Assembly (NCBI GenBank): GCA_902495155.1
Contig: CABUWD010000117.1
Location: 1 to 6,256 of the forward strand
Length of the DNA stretch: 6,256 bases
Origin: an uncultured Collinsella sp.
GTDB lineage: Bacteria; Actinomycetota; Coriobacteriia; Coriobacteriales; Coriobacteriaceae
Reading direction: 5' to 3'
The notes below the pieces were generated by a model, which did not search any database, had not been told where the DNA came from, and saw only the letters and a program-made list of their open reading frames with translations. Both the position numbers and the translations under genes were made by a program. Shown in pieces: positions 1-5,341 of this stretch (its first letter is position 1; each line of letters opens with the position of its first letter).

Positions 1-102
1 ACGCTCACCGCGGGCAACGGTGTTTTCGTCGACCAGCTCCTGCGCCACGGCTACCGTGTGATCCCGGCAAGCGAGTTCGACCCCAGCATGCTGGAGCAAT
101 AA
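1..102 (+). CDS. C-terminal end of an unidentified protein (5'-truncated by the window)
   Basis: The frame starting at base 1 is open for 33 codons and ends at TAA 100-102. The visible peptide begins TLTAGNGVFVDQLL and ends DPSMLEQ. Its codon use is GC-rich like the neighbouring genes, and the stop is followed at once by a strong terminator hairpin, which supports this as a true gene end. Alternating hydrophobic and glycine-containing segments (GNGVFVDQLL, GYRVIPAS) suggest the end of an alpha/beta enzyme-type domain. I do not recognise the family and assign no function. The gene converges on the alcohol dehydrogenase encoded on the other strand, so the two are not an operon. Confidence 0.7.
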   Translation, partial: TLTAGNGVFVDQLLRHGYRVIPASEFDPSMLEQ

Positions 103-141
103 AAAACCACCACAAGGGCACTGCTCCCTTGTGGTGGTTTT
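103..141. terminator. Bidirectional intrinsic terminator between convergent genes
   Basis: A perfect 16-bp inverted repeat pairs 103-118 (AAAACCACCACAAGGG) with 126-141 (CCCTTGTGGTGGTTTT) around a 7-nt loop. One arm begins with a run of A and the other ends with a run of T, so a U-tract follows the stem on either strand. It starts one base after the stop codon of the plus-strand gene and ends 9 bases before the stop codon of the minus-strand dehydrogenase. It can therefore serve both transcripts. Confidence 0.9.
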
Positions 142-150
142 GGCCTGGGT

Positions 151-1233
151 CTAGAGCGTGTGGCCGTAGGCGTTGGCGGTCTTGATGGCGGCGGCGAATT
201 TTTCGTCGGTGAAGGGCTCCGGGTTGCCTTGCTTCCACTCGTTGGTGGCGTGCGCGTGCTCGCACAGGGCAGGGATATCGGTCTCGGAAAGCCCGACCTG
301 CTCAAGCGTCACGGGCAGGCCCATCTGCTTGTTAAAGGCGGCGTAGCGCTCAAGGTTCTCGGTATCGCCCGTATAGGCAAACAGGACGAGCACGCCCAAG
401 CTCACGACCTCCCCGTGCAGATAGGTTCCCTCGCGCGGAATGCTGCACGTCGCATTGTAGAATGCGTGCGCCACGCTCGAGTTGTAGTAGTAATCGTTTT
501 GGTTGGTCAGGTTCGAGACATAGCCCGTGTTGACCACGATGTCGAGCGCGATCTGCTTGACGGCTTCGCTCGACAGGTCCTGGTGCACGTCCTCAAGCCC
601 CTGGACGCCATAGGTAAACAGCGGCTCGGAGCAGGTGTGGGCGAGTGCCAGGCCAAGACCGGCGGTGTGCTCCAAATTACCGGCGCTCGTGGCGTATTCG
701 ACCTCAGGCTGCTTAGACAGGGCATCGCCCACGCCGGCCCAGAAGTATTCCGCCGGAGCTTCGGCGATGATCTTGGGGTTGATGAAGATGTGCGCCGGTC
801 GGTTGGGGTACGAATAGCCCTCGAGCGAGCCATCGTCATTGTAGACAACGGCAATGGCGGTCGCGGCCGAGCAGTTGGAGCAAATCGTCGGTACGGTAAA
901 GACGATCTTCTTGAGCTCGATGGCCGCCGTCTTGACGGTGTCGAGTGCCTTGCCGCCGCCACAGGCGATAAGCACGTCTGCCTGCTGGCAAGCGGGGGAG
1001 TTCACGACCTTGGCAATATTGGCGCGCGTGCTGTTGGTGCCGTAGACGCGCGTCTCCAGAATCTCGACATCGGTACCTTCAAGTGCCGCCTCGATGCCCG
1101 GCAGCGCTGCAGCCAGTGCACGTTTGCCGCCAATGATGGCAACCTTGGTCGCTCCGTACTCGGCCAGTGCGGCGGGCAGCTCGGTAAAGCACTCCTCGCC
1201 AACGGTATAATCACTCATTCCAATCGTGCGCAT
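151..1233 (-). CDS. Iron-containing alcohol dehydrogenase, glycerol dehydrogenase-like
   Basis: This 360-aa protein has the size and layout of single-domain-pair Fe-ADH/glycerol dehydrogenase enzymes, which are cytosolic NAD(P)-dependent oxidoreductases. An N-terminal Rossmann-like half carries the nucleotide motif CGGGKALD (91-98). The C-terminal helical half carries the three expected metal ligands: D170 in GVGDALSK, H256 in VAHAFYN and H273 in YLHGEV. Where glycerol dehydrogenases usually have a TIASTDAP-like segment, this protein has TICSNCSAAT (116-125), so oxidation of glycerol itself is doubtful. A hydroxycarboxylate or other polyol/aldehyde substrate, as in E. coli HcxA (YbdH), is possible. 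The start at 1233 is chosen because an AGAAGG ribosome site (1239-1244) sits 5 nt upstream; the ATG five codons later has no comparable site. It is a single gene, divergent from ileS and convergent with the gene ending at 102. Family is sure, substrate is not. Confidence 0.93.
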   Translation of the reverse strand: MRTIGMSDYTVGEECFTELPAALAEYGATKVAIIGGKRALAAALPGIEAALEGTDVEILETRVYGTNSTRANIAKVVNSPACQQADVLIACGGGKALDTVKTAAIELKKIVFTVPTICSNCSAATAIAVVYNDDGSLEGYSYPNRPAHIFINPKIIAEAPAEYFWAGVGDALSKQPEVEYATSAGNLEHTAGLGLALAHTCSEPLFTYGVQGLEDVHQDLSSEAVKQIALDIVVNTGYVSNLTNQNDYYYNSSVAHAFYNATCSIPREGTYLHGEVVSLGVLVLFAYTGDTENLERYAAFNKQMGLPVTLEQVGLSETDIPALCEHAHATNEWKQGNPEPFTDEKFAAAIKTANAYGHTL

Positions 1234-1334
1234 GGCAACCTTCTTTCTTTCGATAAAGTGCTTTCAGGTATTTTGCTCCTAGAGAAGGGCTGTAATAGCG
1301 AGAAATTTCGAACGTATAAAACCAGTGTTGAGGG
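1234..1334. other. Divergent intergenic spacer (5' region of the dehydrogenase)
   Basis: This AT-richer stretch lies between the dehydrogenase start and the ileS promoter region. It must carry the minus-strand promoter of the dehydrogenase. Read on that strand, candidate -10 boxes are TTATAC (1319 to 1314) and TATTAC (1297 to 1292), but neither has a convincing -35 at 16-18 nt, so no promoter is called. The only firm element is the AGAAGG ribosome site at 1239-1244. I see no operator-like inverted repeat and no small gene. Confidence 0.5.
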
Positions 1335-1363
1335 TTTTTCGCCGGCGCGGAACGTGCTAGCAT
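1335..1363 (+). promoter_or_regulatory. Candidate promoter of the ileS T-box leader
   Basis: An extended -10 element TGCTAGCAT (TG at 1355-1356, hexamer TAGCAT at 1358-1363) lies 20 nt before the first conserved T-box bases at about 1383. That would put the transcript start near 1370. The best-spaced -35 (17 nt) is the weak TTTTTC at 1335-1340. The closer match TTGAGG at 1328-1333 is too far away (24 nt). The position fits the leader well, but the exact hexamers are inferred. Confidence 0.45.
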
Positions 1364-1379
1364 ACTCCACATAAGCGTT

Positions 1380-1676
1380 GATGGGGACGAGTAGTCGGCT
1401 GTCCGCATGCTACAGAGAGTGGGGAGCGCTGAGAACCCGTGCATGCGACCGATGAAAATCACCCCGGAGCTGCGGTCCCAACGGACGTGCCGCGCAGGTT
1501 CGTCTTAGTAGACATCGCCGAGATGGTCGTCGATACAGGCCAGCCGAGTAACGGATGCGAGCGCGCGAATACGCGGGCGAGGGCATCTAAGCTGGGTGGT
1601 TAAGCGAAGAGCTTTTGCGGGCGTGCAGCCCGTTTTGTGGCGCTTCGTCCCAGCTTGCAGGGACGGGCGCTTTTTT
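1380..1676 (+). promoter_or_regulatory. T-box riboswitch (tRNA-Ile sensing) controlling ileS
   Basis: The leader can be folded by eye as a class I, transcription-attenuating T-box. Stem I pairs GGGG 1383-1386 with CCCC 1462-1465, TCGG 1395-1398 with CCGA 1449-1452, and CGCATGC 1404-1410 with GCATGCG 1441-1447. It carries the conserved ACGAGTAG strand (1387-1394), the AGAGAG bulge (1414-1419) and an apical CTGAGAAC-type segment. The specifier loop TGAAAATCA places ATC at 1458-1460, an Ile codon followed by A, matching the ileS gene downstream. After a stem II-like region (1468-1553), a stem III-like hairpin pairs GATGC 1554-1558 with GCATC 1583-1587. The antiterminator pairs AAGCTGGG 1589-1596 with CCCAGCTT 1649-1656 and GCGAAG 1604-1609 with CTTCGT 1643-1648. 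Its bulge TGGTTAA (1597-1603) has TGGT complementary to an ACCA tRNA end, as expected for the tRNA-Ile discriminator A. The last three bulge bases differ from the usual ACC. Uncharged tRNA-Ile should stabilise this form and allow ileS transcription. Confidence 0.93.
1640..1676 (+). terminator. T-box attenuator terminator
   Basis: CGTCCC 1646-1651 pairs with GGGACG 1660-1665 around an 8-nt loop. The helix continues with GCGC 1640-1643 pairing GCGC 1667-1670, across a small TT/G internal mismatch, and is followed by six T (1671-1676). Its 5' arm shares CTTCGTCCC (1643-1651) with the antiterminator 3' strand, so the two folds exclude each other. Termination is expected when charged tRNA-Ile occupies or fails to hold the antiterminator. 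Confidence 0.92.
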
Positions 1677-1707
1677 GGTGCCCATCGGGCGTGCGCGCCC
1701 ACGACAT

Positions 1708-1715
1708 GAAAGGGG
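1708..1715 (+). promoter_or_regulatory. Ribosome binding site fixing the ileS start at GTG 1720
   Basis: GAAAGGGG lies 4 nt before GTG 1720. The open frame continues upstream to an ATG at 1615, but that ATG lies inside the antiterminator and its extension would be translated from regulatory RNA. The later ATG at 1744 lacks a purine-rich site. GTG 1720 also gives the normal family N-terminus, with about 55 residues before the PPYANGPIHIGH motif. Confidence 0.85.
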
Positions 1716-1719
1716 TACC

Positions 1720-4524
1720 GTGGCAAACGAGTACAAGCAGACGATGAATCTGCCCAAGACCGGTTTTCCCATGCGTGCCGGTCTTTCCAAGTCTGAGCCC
1801 AAGCGACTCAAGGACTGGCAGGACAACAAGGTCTACGAGCAGGTTCTGAAGAAGAACGAGGGTCACAAGAAGTTCGTGCTGCACGACGGTCCTCCGTACG
1901 CCAACGGTCCGATCCACATCGGCCATGCCATGAACAAGATCTCCAAGGACATGATCAACCGTTACTGGATGATGCAGGGCTGCGAAGTTCCCTATGTCCC
2001 CGGTTGGGACTGCCACGGTCAGCCGATCGAGCACAAGGTCGAGGAAAAGCTCGGCACCGAGAAGTTCAACCAGACCTCCACGGCCAAGATCCGCGAGCTT
2101 TGCAACGAGTTCGCTGTCGAGAACATCGAGCTCCAGAAGGCGGGCTTCCGTCGCTTGGGCGTGCTTGGCGACTGGGACAACCCGTATCTGACGCTCTATC
2201 ACCAGCACGACGCCGCCGACATCGAGGTCTTCAAGGCCATGTTCGATAAGGGCATGATCTATCGCGGTCACAAGCCGGTTCACTGGTGCAAGCACTGCCA
2301 CACCGCGCTGGCCGAGGCCGAGATCGAGTACTCCGACGAGACGAGCCCGTCCATTTTCGTGCGCTTCGAGATGACTTCCAAGCCCGCCGGCCTCGAGAAC
2401 TTCGACGGCCCGGTCGACTTTATCATCTGGACGACCACGCCGTGGACCATCCCCTCTGACCAGGCCGTTTCCCTTAAGCCCGGCGCCGCCTATGTCGCCG
2501 TTGAGCACGAGGGTCGTGCCGAGGTCATGCTCGAGGACCTGGCTCCCAAGTGCTGCGAGGAGTTTGGCTGGGAGTACACCCCGGTCATGGTCGACGGCGA
2601 GCCCTATGTGGTTCCCGCCGAGACGTTCCACCACATCCACTACAAGCAGCCGATCTTTGACGGTGTTGAGGGCGTGGCGCTGCTGGCCGATTACGTCGGT
2701 GTCGATGACGGTACCGGTATCGTCCACAACTCGCCCGGCCACGGCGTCGACGACTACTTCGCCTGCCTCAAGGAAGGCATCACCGACATCTGCATGCCGG
2801 TTGATGACGACGGCAAGTTCTACACCGGCGAGGAGTTTGGCACCGGTGGTCCCTTCAGCGGTATGGATACCGATGAGGCCAACCCGCATATCATCGAGTT
2901 CCTGCGCGAGCGCGGCACCCTGGTCCTCGAGAAGAAGATCACGCACAGCTATCCGCACTGCTGGCGCTGCAAACATCCGGTGCTCTTCCGTGCTACCGAC
3001 CAGTGGTTTGTCTCGATGGACAAGACCGGTTTGCGCGAGCAGGCTGGCAAAGAAGTCCGCGAGAACGTCAAGTGGTATCCGGCCCACGCGGCTAACCGCA
3101 TCGGTGCCATGGTCGAGCAGCGTCCCGACTGGTGCATCAGCCGTCAGCGCAACTGGGGCGTGCCTATCCCGAGCTACACTTGCGCCGACTGCGGCGAGAA
3201 GGTTATGAACGACGCCACGCTCGACGCCGTCATCAAGCTCTTCCACGAGAAGGGCTCCGACGCCTGGTTCACCGACGCTCCCGAGAGCTACCTGGGCGAG
3301 GCCTGCGGCTGCCCCAAGTGCGGCGGTCATCACCTCAAGGCCGATAAGGACATCCTCGACGTGTGGTGGGACTCCGGCGTGTCCTGGAAGGCCGTCTGCG
3401 AGTACCGTCCCGAGCTGGAGTATCCGGCGGATGTGTATCTCGAGGGCTCCGACCAGCACCGCGGTTGGTTCCAGAGCTCGCTGCTCACCTCGGTGGGCGC
3501 CAACGGCCATGCTCCGTACAAGGCGGTCGTCTCGCAGGGCTTCACGCTCGACGGCCAGGGCCGCAAGATGTCCAAGTCGCTCGGTAATGTCATCGACCCC
3601 AATAAGGTCTGTGACGAGATGGGCGCCGACATCATCCGCCTGTGGGTTGCCTCCGTCGACACCAGCTCCGATGTTTCCATCGACCACGAGATCCTTGCTC
3701 GTACGTCCGATGCCTACCGTCGTTTCCGCAACACGCTGCGCTTCTTGCTCTCCGAGCTCGAGGGTCAGTTTGAGCCCGAGACCGACGGCGTCGCCTTCGC
3801 CGACCTGCTGCCGCTCGACAAGCTCATGGTTGCCCGCCTGACCCAGGTCCAGGCCGAGGTCGACGATGCCTACGCCAGCTACGAGTTCCCGCGTGCCTAC
3901 CGTGCGCTTTACGACTTCGTGGTTACCGAGCTCTCCAACGTGTACCTCGACGCCCTGAAGGACCGTCTGTACTGCGAGAAGCCCGGCTCGCTCGAGCGCC
4001 GCAGCGCCCAGACTGTGCTCGCCGAGCTCTTCTCGATGCTCATGCGCGACCTTCAGCCGATCCTGTCCTACACGGTCGACGAGGCCATGGCCTATGCGCC
4101 CGCCGGCTGCGTCGATCACCAGAAGTACGCCGCGCTGCTCGATTGGTACAAGTCGCCTATCACGGTCGACGAGGCCAATGAGTTTGAGGGCGTGCTCGAG
4201 GCTTCACTCGAGCTCCGTAGCGCCGTGACCAAGGCCCTTGAGGATGCCCGCTCCGCCGGTACCTTCACCAAGAGCCAGCAGGTCCGCGTCAAGGCGGTCG
4301 TTCCTGCCGAGATGTATGCGCTGCTGACCGGCGACAAGGCCGTCGATCTGGCCGAGTTCTACATCGTCTCCGATGTTGAGCTGACCCAGGGCGAGGAGCT
4401 TTCCGTCGCTATCGAGGCTGCCGAGGGCGAGTGCTGCGACCGTTGCTGGAACTACCGCACCACCGTTGGCGAGTACAACGGCCACGCTCATATTTGCAAG
4501 CGCTGCGCGGAGGCGCTGAACTAG
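1720..4524 (+). CDS. ileS: Isoleucyl-tRNA synthetase (type I, bacterial)
   Basis: This cytosolic class Ia synthetase charges tRNA-Ile with isoleucine using ATP and edits mischarged valine. From GTG 1720 it is 934 aa, close to E. coli IleRS. The Rossmann catalytic core carries PPYANGPIHIGH (58-69, HIGH at 66-69) and GWDCHGQPIE (95-104), and closes with KMSKS at 616-620. The inserted CP1 editing domain shows WTTTPWTIP (237-245) and GTGIVHNSPGHGVDDY (331-346), with the conserved editing Asp at 344/345. A Cys pair (C488, C491) and a second one (C531, C534) form an internal zinc knuckle of the kind seen in Gram-positive and Thermus enzymes. The anticodon-binding helical domain follows (about 650-820). 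The C-terminal zinc finger has C906, C909, C926 and C929, with the spacing of the E. coli finger. Nothing is broken. Expression is controlled by the T-box directly upstream; the gene appears to be transcribed alone, because a terminator follows. Codon use is strongly biased to GGC, AAG, CTC and GAG, as in a highly expressed gene. Confidence 0.98.
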   Translation: MANEYKQTMNLPKTGFPMRAGLSKSEPKRLKDWQDNKVYEQVLKKNEGHKKFVLHDGPPYANGPIHIGHAMNKISKDMINRYWMMQGCEVPYVPGWDCHGQPIEHKVEEKLGTEKFNQTSTAKIRELCNEFAVENIELQKAGFRRLGVLGDWDNPYLTLYHQHDAADIEVFKAMFDKGMIYRGHKPVHWCKHCHTALAEAEIEYSDETSPSIFVRFEMTSKPAGLENFDGPVDFIIWTTTPWTIPSDQAVSLKPGAAYVAVEHEGRAEVMLEDLAPKCCEEFGWEYTPVMVDGEPYVVPAETFHHIHYKQPIFDGVEGVALLADYVGVDDGTGIVHNSPGHGVDDYFACLKEGITDICMPVDDDGKFYTGEEFGTGGPFSGMDTDEANPHIIEFLRERGTLVLEKKITHSYPHCWRCKHPVLFRATDQWFVSMDKTGLREQAGKEVRENVKWYPAHAANRIGAMVEQRPDWCISRQRNWGVPIPSYTCADCGEKVMNDATLDAVIKLFHEKGSDAWFTDAPESYLGEACGCPKCGGHHLKADKDILDVWWDSGVSWKAVCEYRPELEYPADVYLEGSDQHRGWFQSSLLTSVGANGHAPYKAVVSQGFTLDGQGRKMSKSLGNVIDPNKVCDEMGADIIRLWVASVDTSSDVSIDHEILARTSDAYRRFRNTLRFLLSELEGQFEPETDGVAFADLLPLDKLMVARLTQVQAEVDDAYASYEFPRAYRALYDFVVTELSNVYLDALKDRLYCEKPGSLERRSAQTVLAELFSMLMRDLQPILSYTVDEAMAYAPAGCVDHQKYAALLDWYKSPITVDEANEFEGVLEASLELRSAVTKALEDARSAGTFTKSQQVRVKAVVPAEMYALLTGDKAVDLAEFYIVSDVELTQGEELSVAIEAAEGECCDRCWNYRTTVGEYNGHAHICKRCAEALN

Positions 4525-4525
4525 C

Positions 4526-4572
4526 CGTTGGGGACGTTCTTAAACGACTGTCAAACAAGAACGTCCCCAACG
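4526..4572. repeat. REP-like perfect palindrome after ileS
   Basis: A perfect 16-bp inverted repeat pairs 4526-4541 (CGTTGGGGACGTTCTT) with 4557-4572 (AAGAACGTCCCCAACG) around a 15-nt loop. It starts two bases after the ileS stop. Neither flank has a proper U-tract, and a separate conventional terminator follows, so it does not look like the main terminator. From memory, GGGGACGTTC-type palindromes occur dispersed in actinobacterial and other genomes, sometimes near REP-associated transposases; only one copy can be seen here. It may still protect the 3' end of ileS mRNA from exonucleases. Confidence 0.6.
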
Positions 4573-4590
4573 TCAACTTTTGTCACGTCC

Positions 4591-4629
4591 AAGCGGCATT
4601 CTGTTTTTCGGAATGCCGCTTTCGTTTTT
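4591..4629 (+). terminator. Intrinsic terminator of ileS
   Basis: AAGCGGCATTC (4591-4601) pairs perfectly over 11 bp with GAATGCCGCTT (4611-4621) around a 9-nt loop, and TCGTTTTT (4622-4629) follows. It lies 67 nt past the ileS stop and more than 100 nt before lspA, which separates the two transcription units. Confidence 0.88.
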
Positions 4630-4741
4630 AGCTGGTTATTTCGCTAGCGTTGGTGAATATGCTGCGCGTTTGGCGTTTGTCACTATAAGATGATTACTTG
4701 CATTAAACGGAATTCGATGTTCTTGAGGGTAGGGGATTGAT
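4630..4741 (+). promoter_or_regulatory. lspA upstream region with candidate -10
   Basis: Since a terminator precedes it, this 112-nt region should hold the promoter of lspA-rluD. The best -10 candidate is TATAAG at 4684-4689 in the context CACTATAAGATG. No good -35 is found 16-18 nt upstream (the sequence there reads GCTGCG), so the call is tentative. An 8-bp palindrome CGCTAGCG (4642-4649) is present but too short to name as an operator. Confidence 0.35.
4731..4736 (+). promoter_or_regulatory. Ribosome binding site supporting a TTG start for lspA
   Basis: AGGGGA lies 5 nt before TTG 4742. The in-frame ATG at 4760 is also preceded by GGGGA (4754-4758), but with only one base between, too close for initiation. 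TTG 4742 is therefore preferred, although the six extra residues (MGRTGD) are not conserved enough to settle it. Confidence 0.6.
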
Positions 4742-5341
4742 TTGGGTCGTACTGGGGATATGACGCCGCCTTTGCGCTGGCGGTTAGGTGTTGCTGGTGG
4801 GGTGGTGCTGGTTGTGCTGCTTTTTGATCAGCTGACCAAGCTTGCGGTTCGTGCCGTGGGCGACGCTTTGCATGTGACTGTTATCCCCGGTGTGATCGAC
4901 TTCCTGTTTGTCCGCAATATCGGTGCTGCCTTTAGCATGGGCGAGGGGCATGGCGTTGCGTTTGCTTTGCTGGCGCTTGCGGTCATTGTCGCCATTGCCG
5001 TGTACTTGCTTCGCGCGCCCCAGCTTGCTCGCTTGGAGGTTGTGGGCATGGCGATGGTTGCGGGCGGTGCTATCGGCAACGCTATCGATCGTTTGGCCTT
5101 TGGCTTCGTGACCGATTTTATTGCCACCACCTTCGTCGACTTCCCCGTCTTTAATGTGGCCGATATCGGCATTACCTTGGGCGTCGTGCTCGCCCTCTTC
5201 GGTTACATGTTCTTGAGCCCCGCTGCCCGTGAGGTCGATGCGACCGCCGAGCTTAACGCCCGTGACGAGGCCCGCGCTAAGCGCAAGGCCCAGCAGCGTG
5301 GGGAGCGTGCCCGCAAGATTCGCGAAAGGAATGAGCGCTAA
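4742..5341 (+). CDS. lspA: Lipoprotein signal peptidase (signal peptidase II)
   Basis: LspA is an integral membrane aspartyl protease that removes signal peptides from diacylglyceryl-modified prolipoproteins. The 199-aa protein has four hydrophobic segments (about 13-28, 70-90, 96-112 and 142-159) and the family motifs in order: DQLTK (29-33), VRNIGAAFSM (57-66), GGAIGNAIDR (108-117) and FNVADIGIT (137-145). The catalytic aspartates should be D116 and D141. Beyond the last membrane span, residues 164-199 form a highly charged tail rich in Arg, Lys, Glu and Ala that many LspA proteins lack; it is probably cytoplasmic and helical. The gene starts at TTG and overlaps the next gene by one base, so the two are likely co-transcribed and translationally coupled. 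It uses more GTT, GCT and TTG codons than ileS, fitting a modestly expressed membrane protein. Confidence 0.96.
   Translation: MGRTGDMTPPLRWRLGVAGGVVLVVLLFDQLTKLAVRAVGDALHVTVIPGVIDFLFVRNIGAAFSMGEGHGVAFALLALAVIVAIAVYLLRAPQLARLEVVGMAMVAGGAIGNAIDRLAFGFVTDFIATTFVDFPVFNVADIGITLGVVLALFGYMFLSPAAREVDATAELNARDEARAKRKAQQRGERARKIRERNER

Noticed and set aside
160..1374. A 404-codon open frame on the plus strand opposite the dehydrogenase
   Set aside because: The minus-strand frame carries the full set of Fe-ADH motifs and a ribosome site. The plus frame has neither and would run through the divergent promoter region.
1484..1494. GGACGTGCCGCG-like stretch resembling the T-box motif
   Set aside because: It lacks UGG, and it pairs within its own hairpin (TGCG 1471-1474 with CGCA 1493-1496, and GTCC 1475-1478 with GGAC 1483-1486), so it belongs to the stem II region.
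1615..1719. Upstream extension of ileS to ATG 1615
   Set aside because: This stretch contains the antiterminator, the terminator and the ribosome site; the 35 extra residues match nothing in the family.
1709..1722. AAAGGGGTACCGTG at the ileS start resembles the T-box GGUACCG motif
   Set aside because: It is downstream of the terminator, has no flanking antiterminator helices, and is explained by the ribosome site plus the GTG codon.
1600..4119. An 839-codon open frame on the minus strand opposite ileS
   Set aside because: It is a shadow of the strongly biased GC-rich ileS codons. Its translation has no recognisable domain, and ileS motifs are intact in the plus frame.
4526..4572. The palindrome as the main ileS terminator
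   Set aside because: The right arm is followed by TCAAC rather than a T-run, and a better terminator lies at 4591-4629.
4431..4631. A 66-codon plus-strand frame spanning the end of ileS and the terminator
   Set aside because: It overlaps the zinc-finger coding region in another frame and crosses the palindrome and the terminator; no ribosome site or homology is visible.
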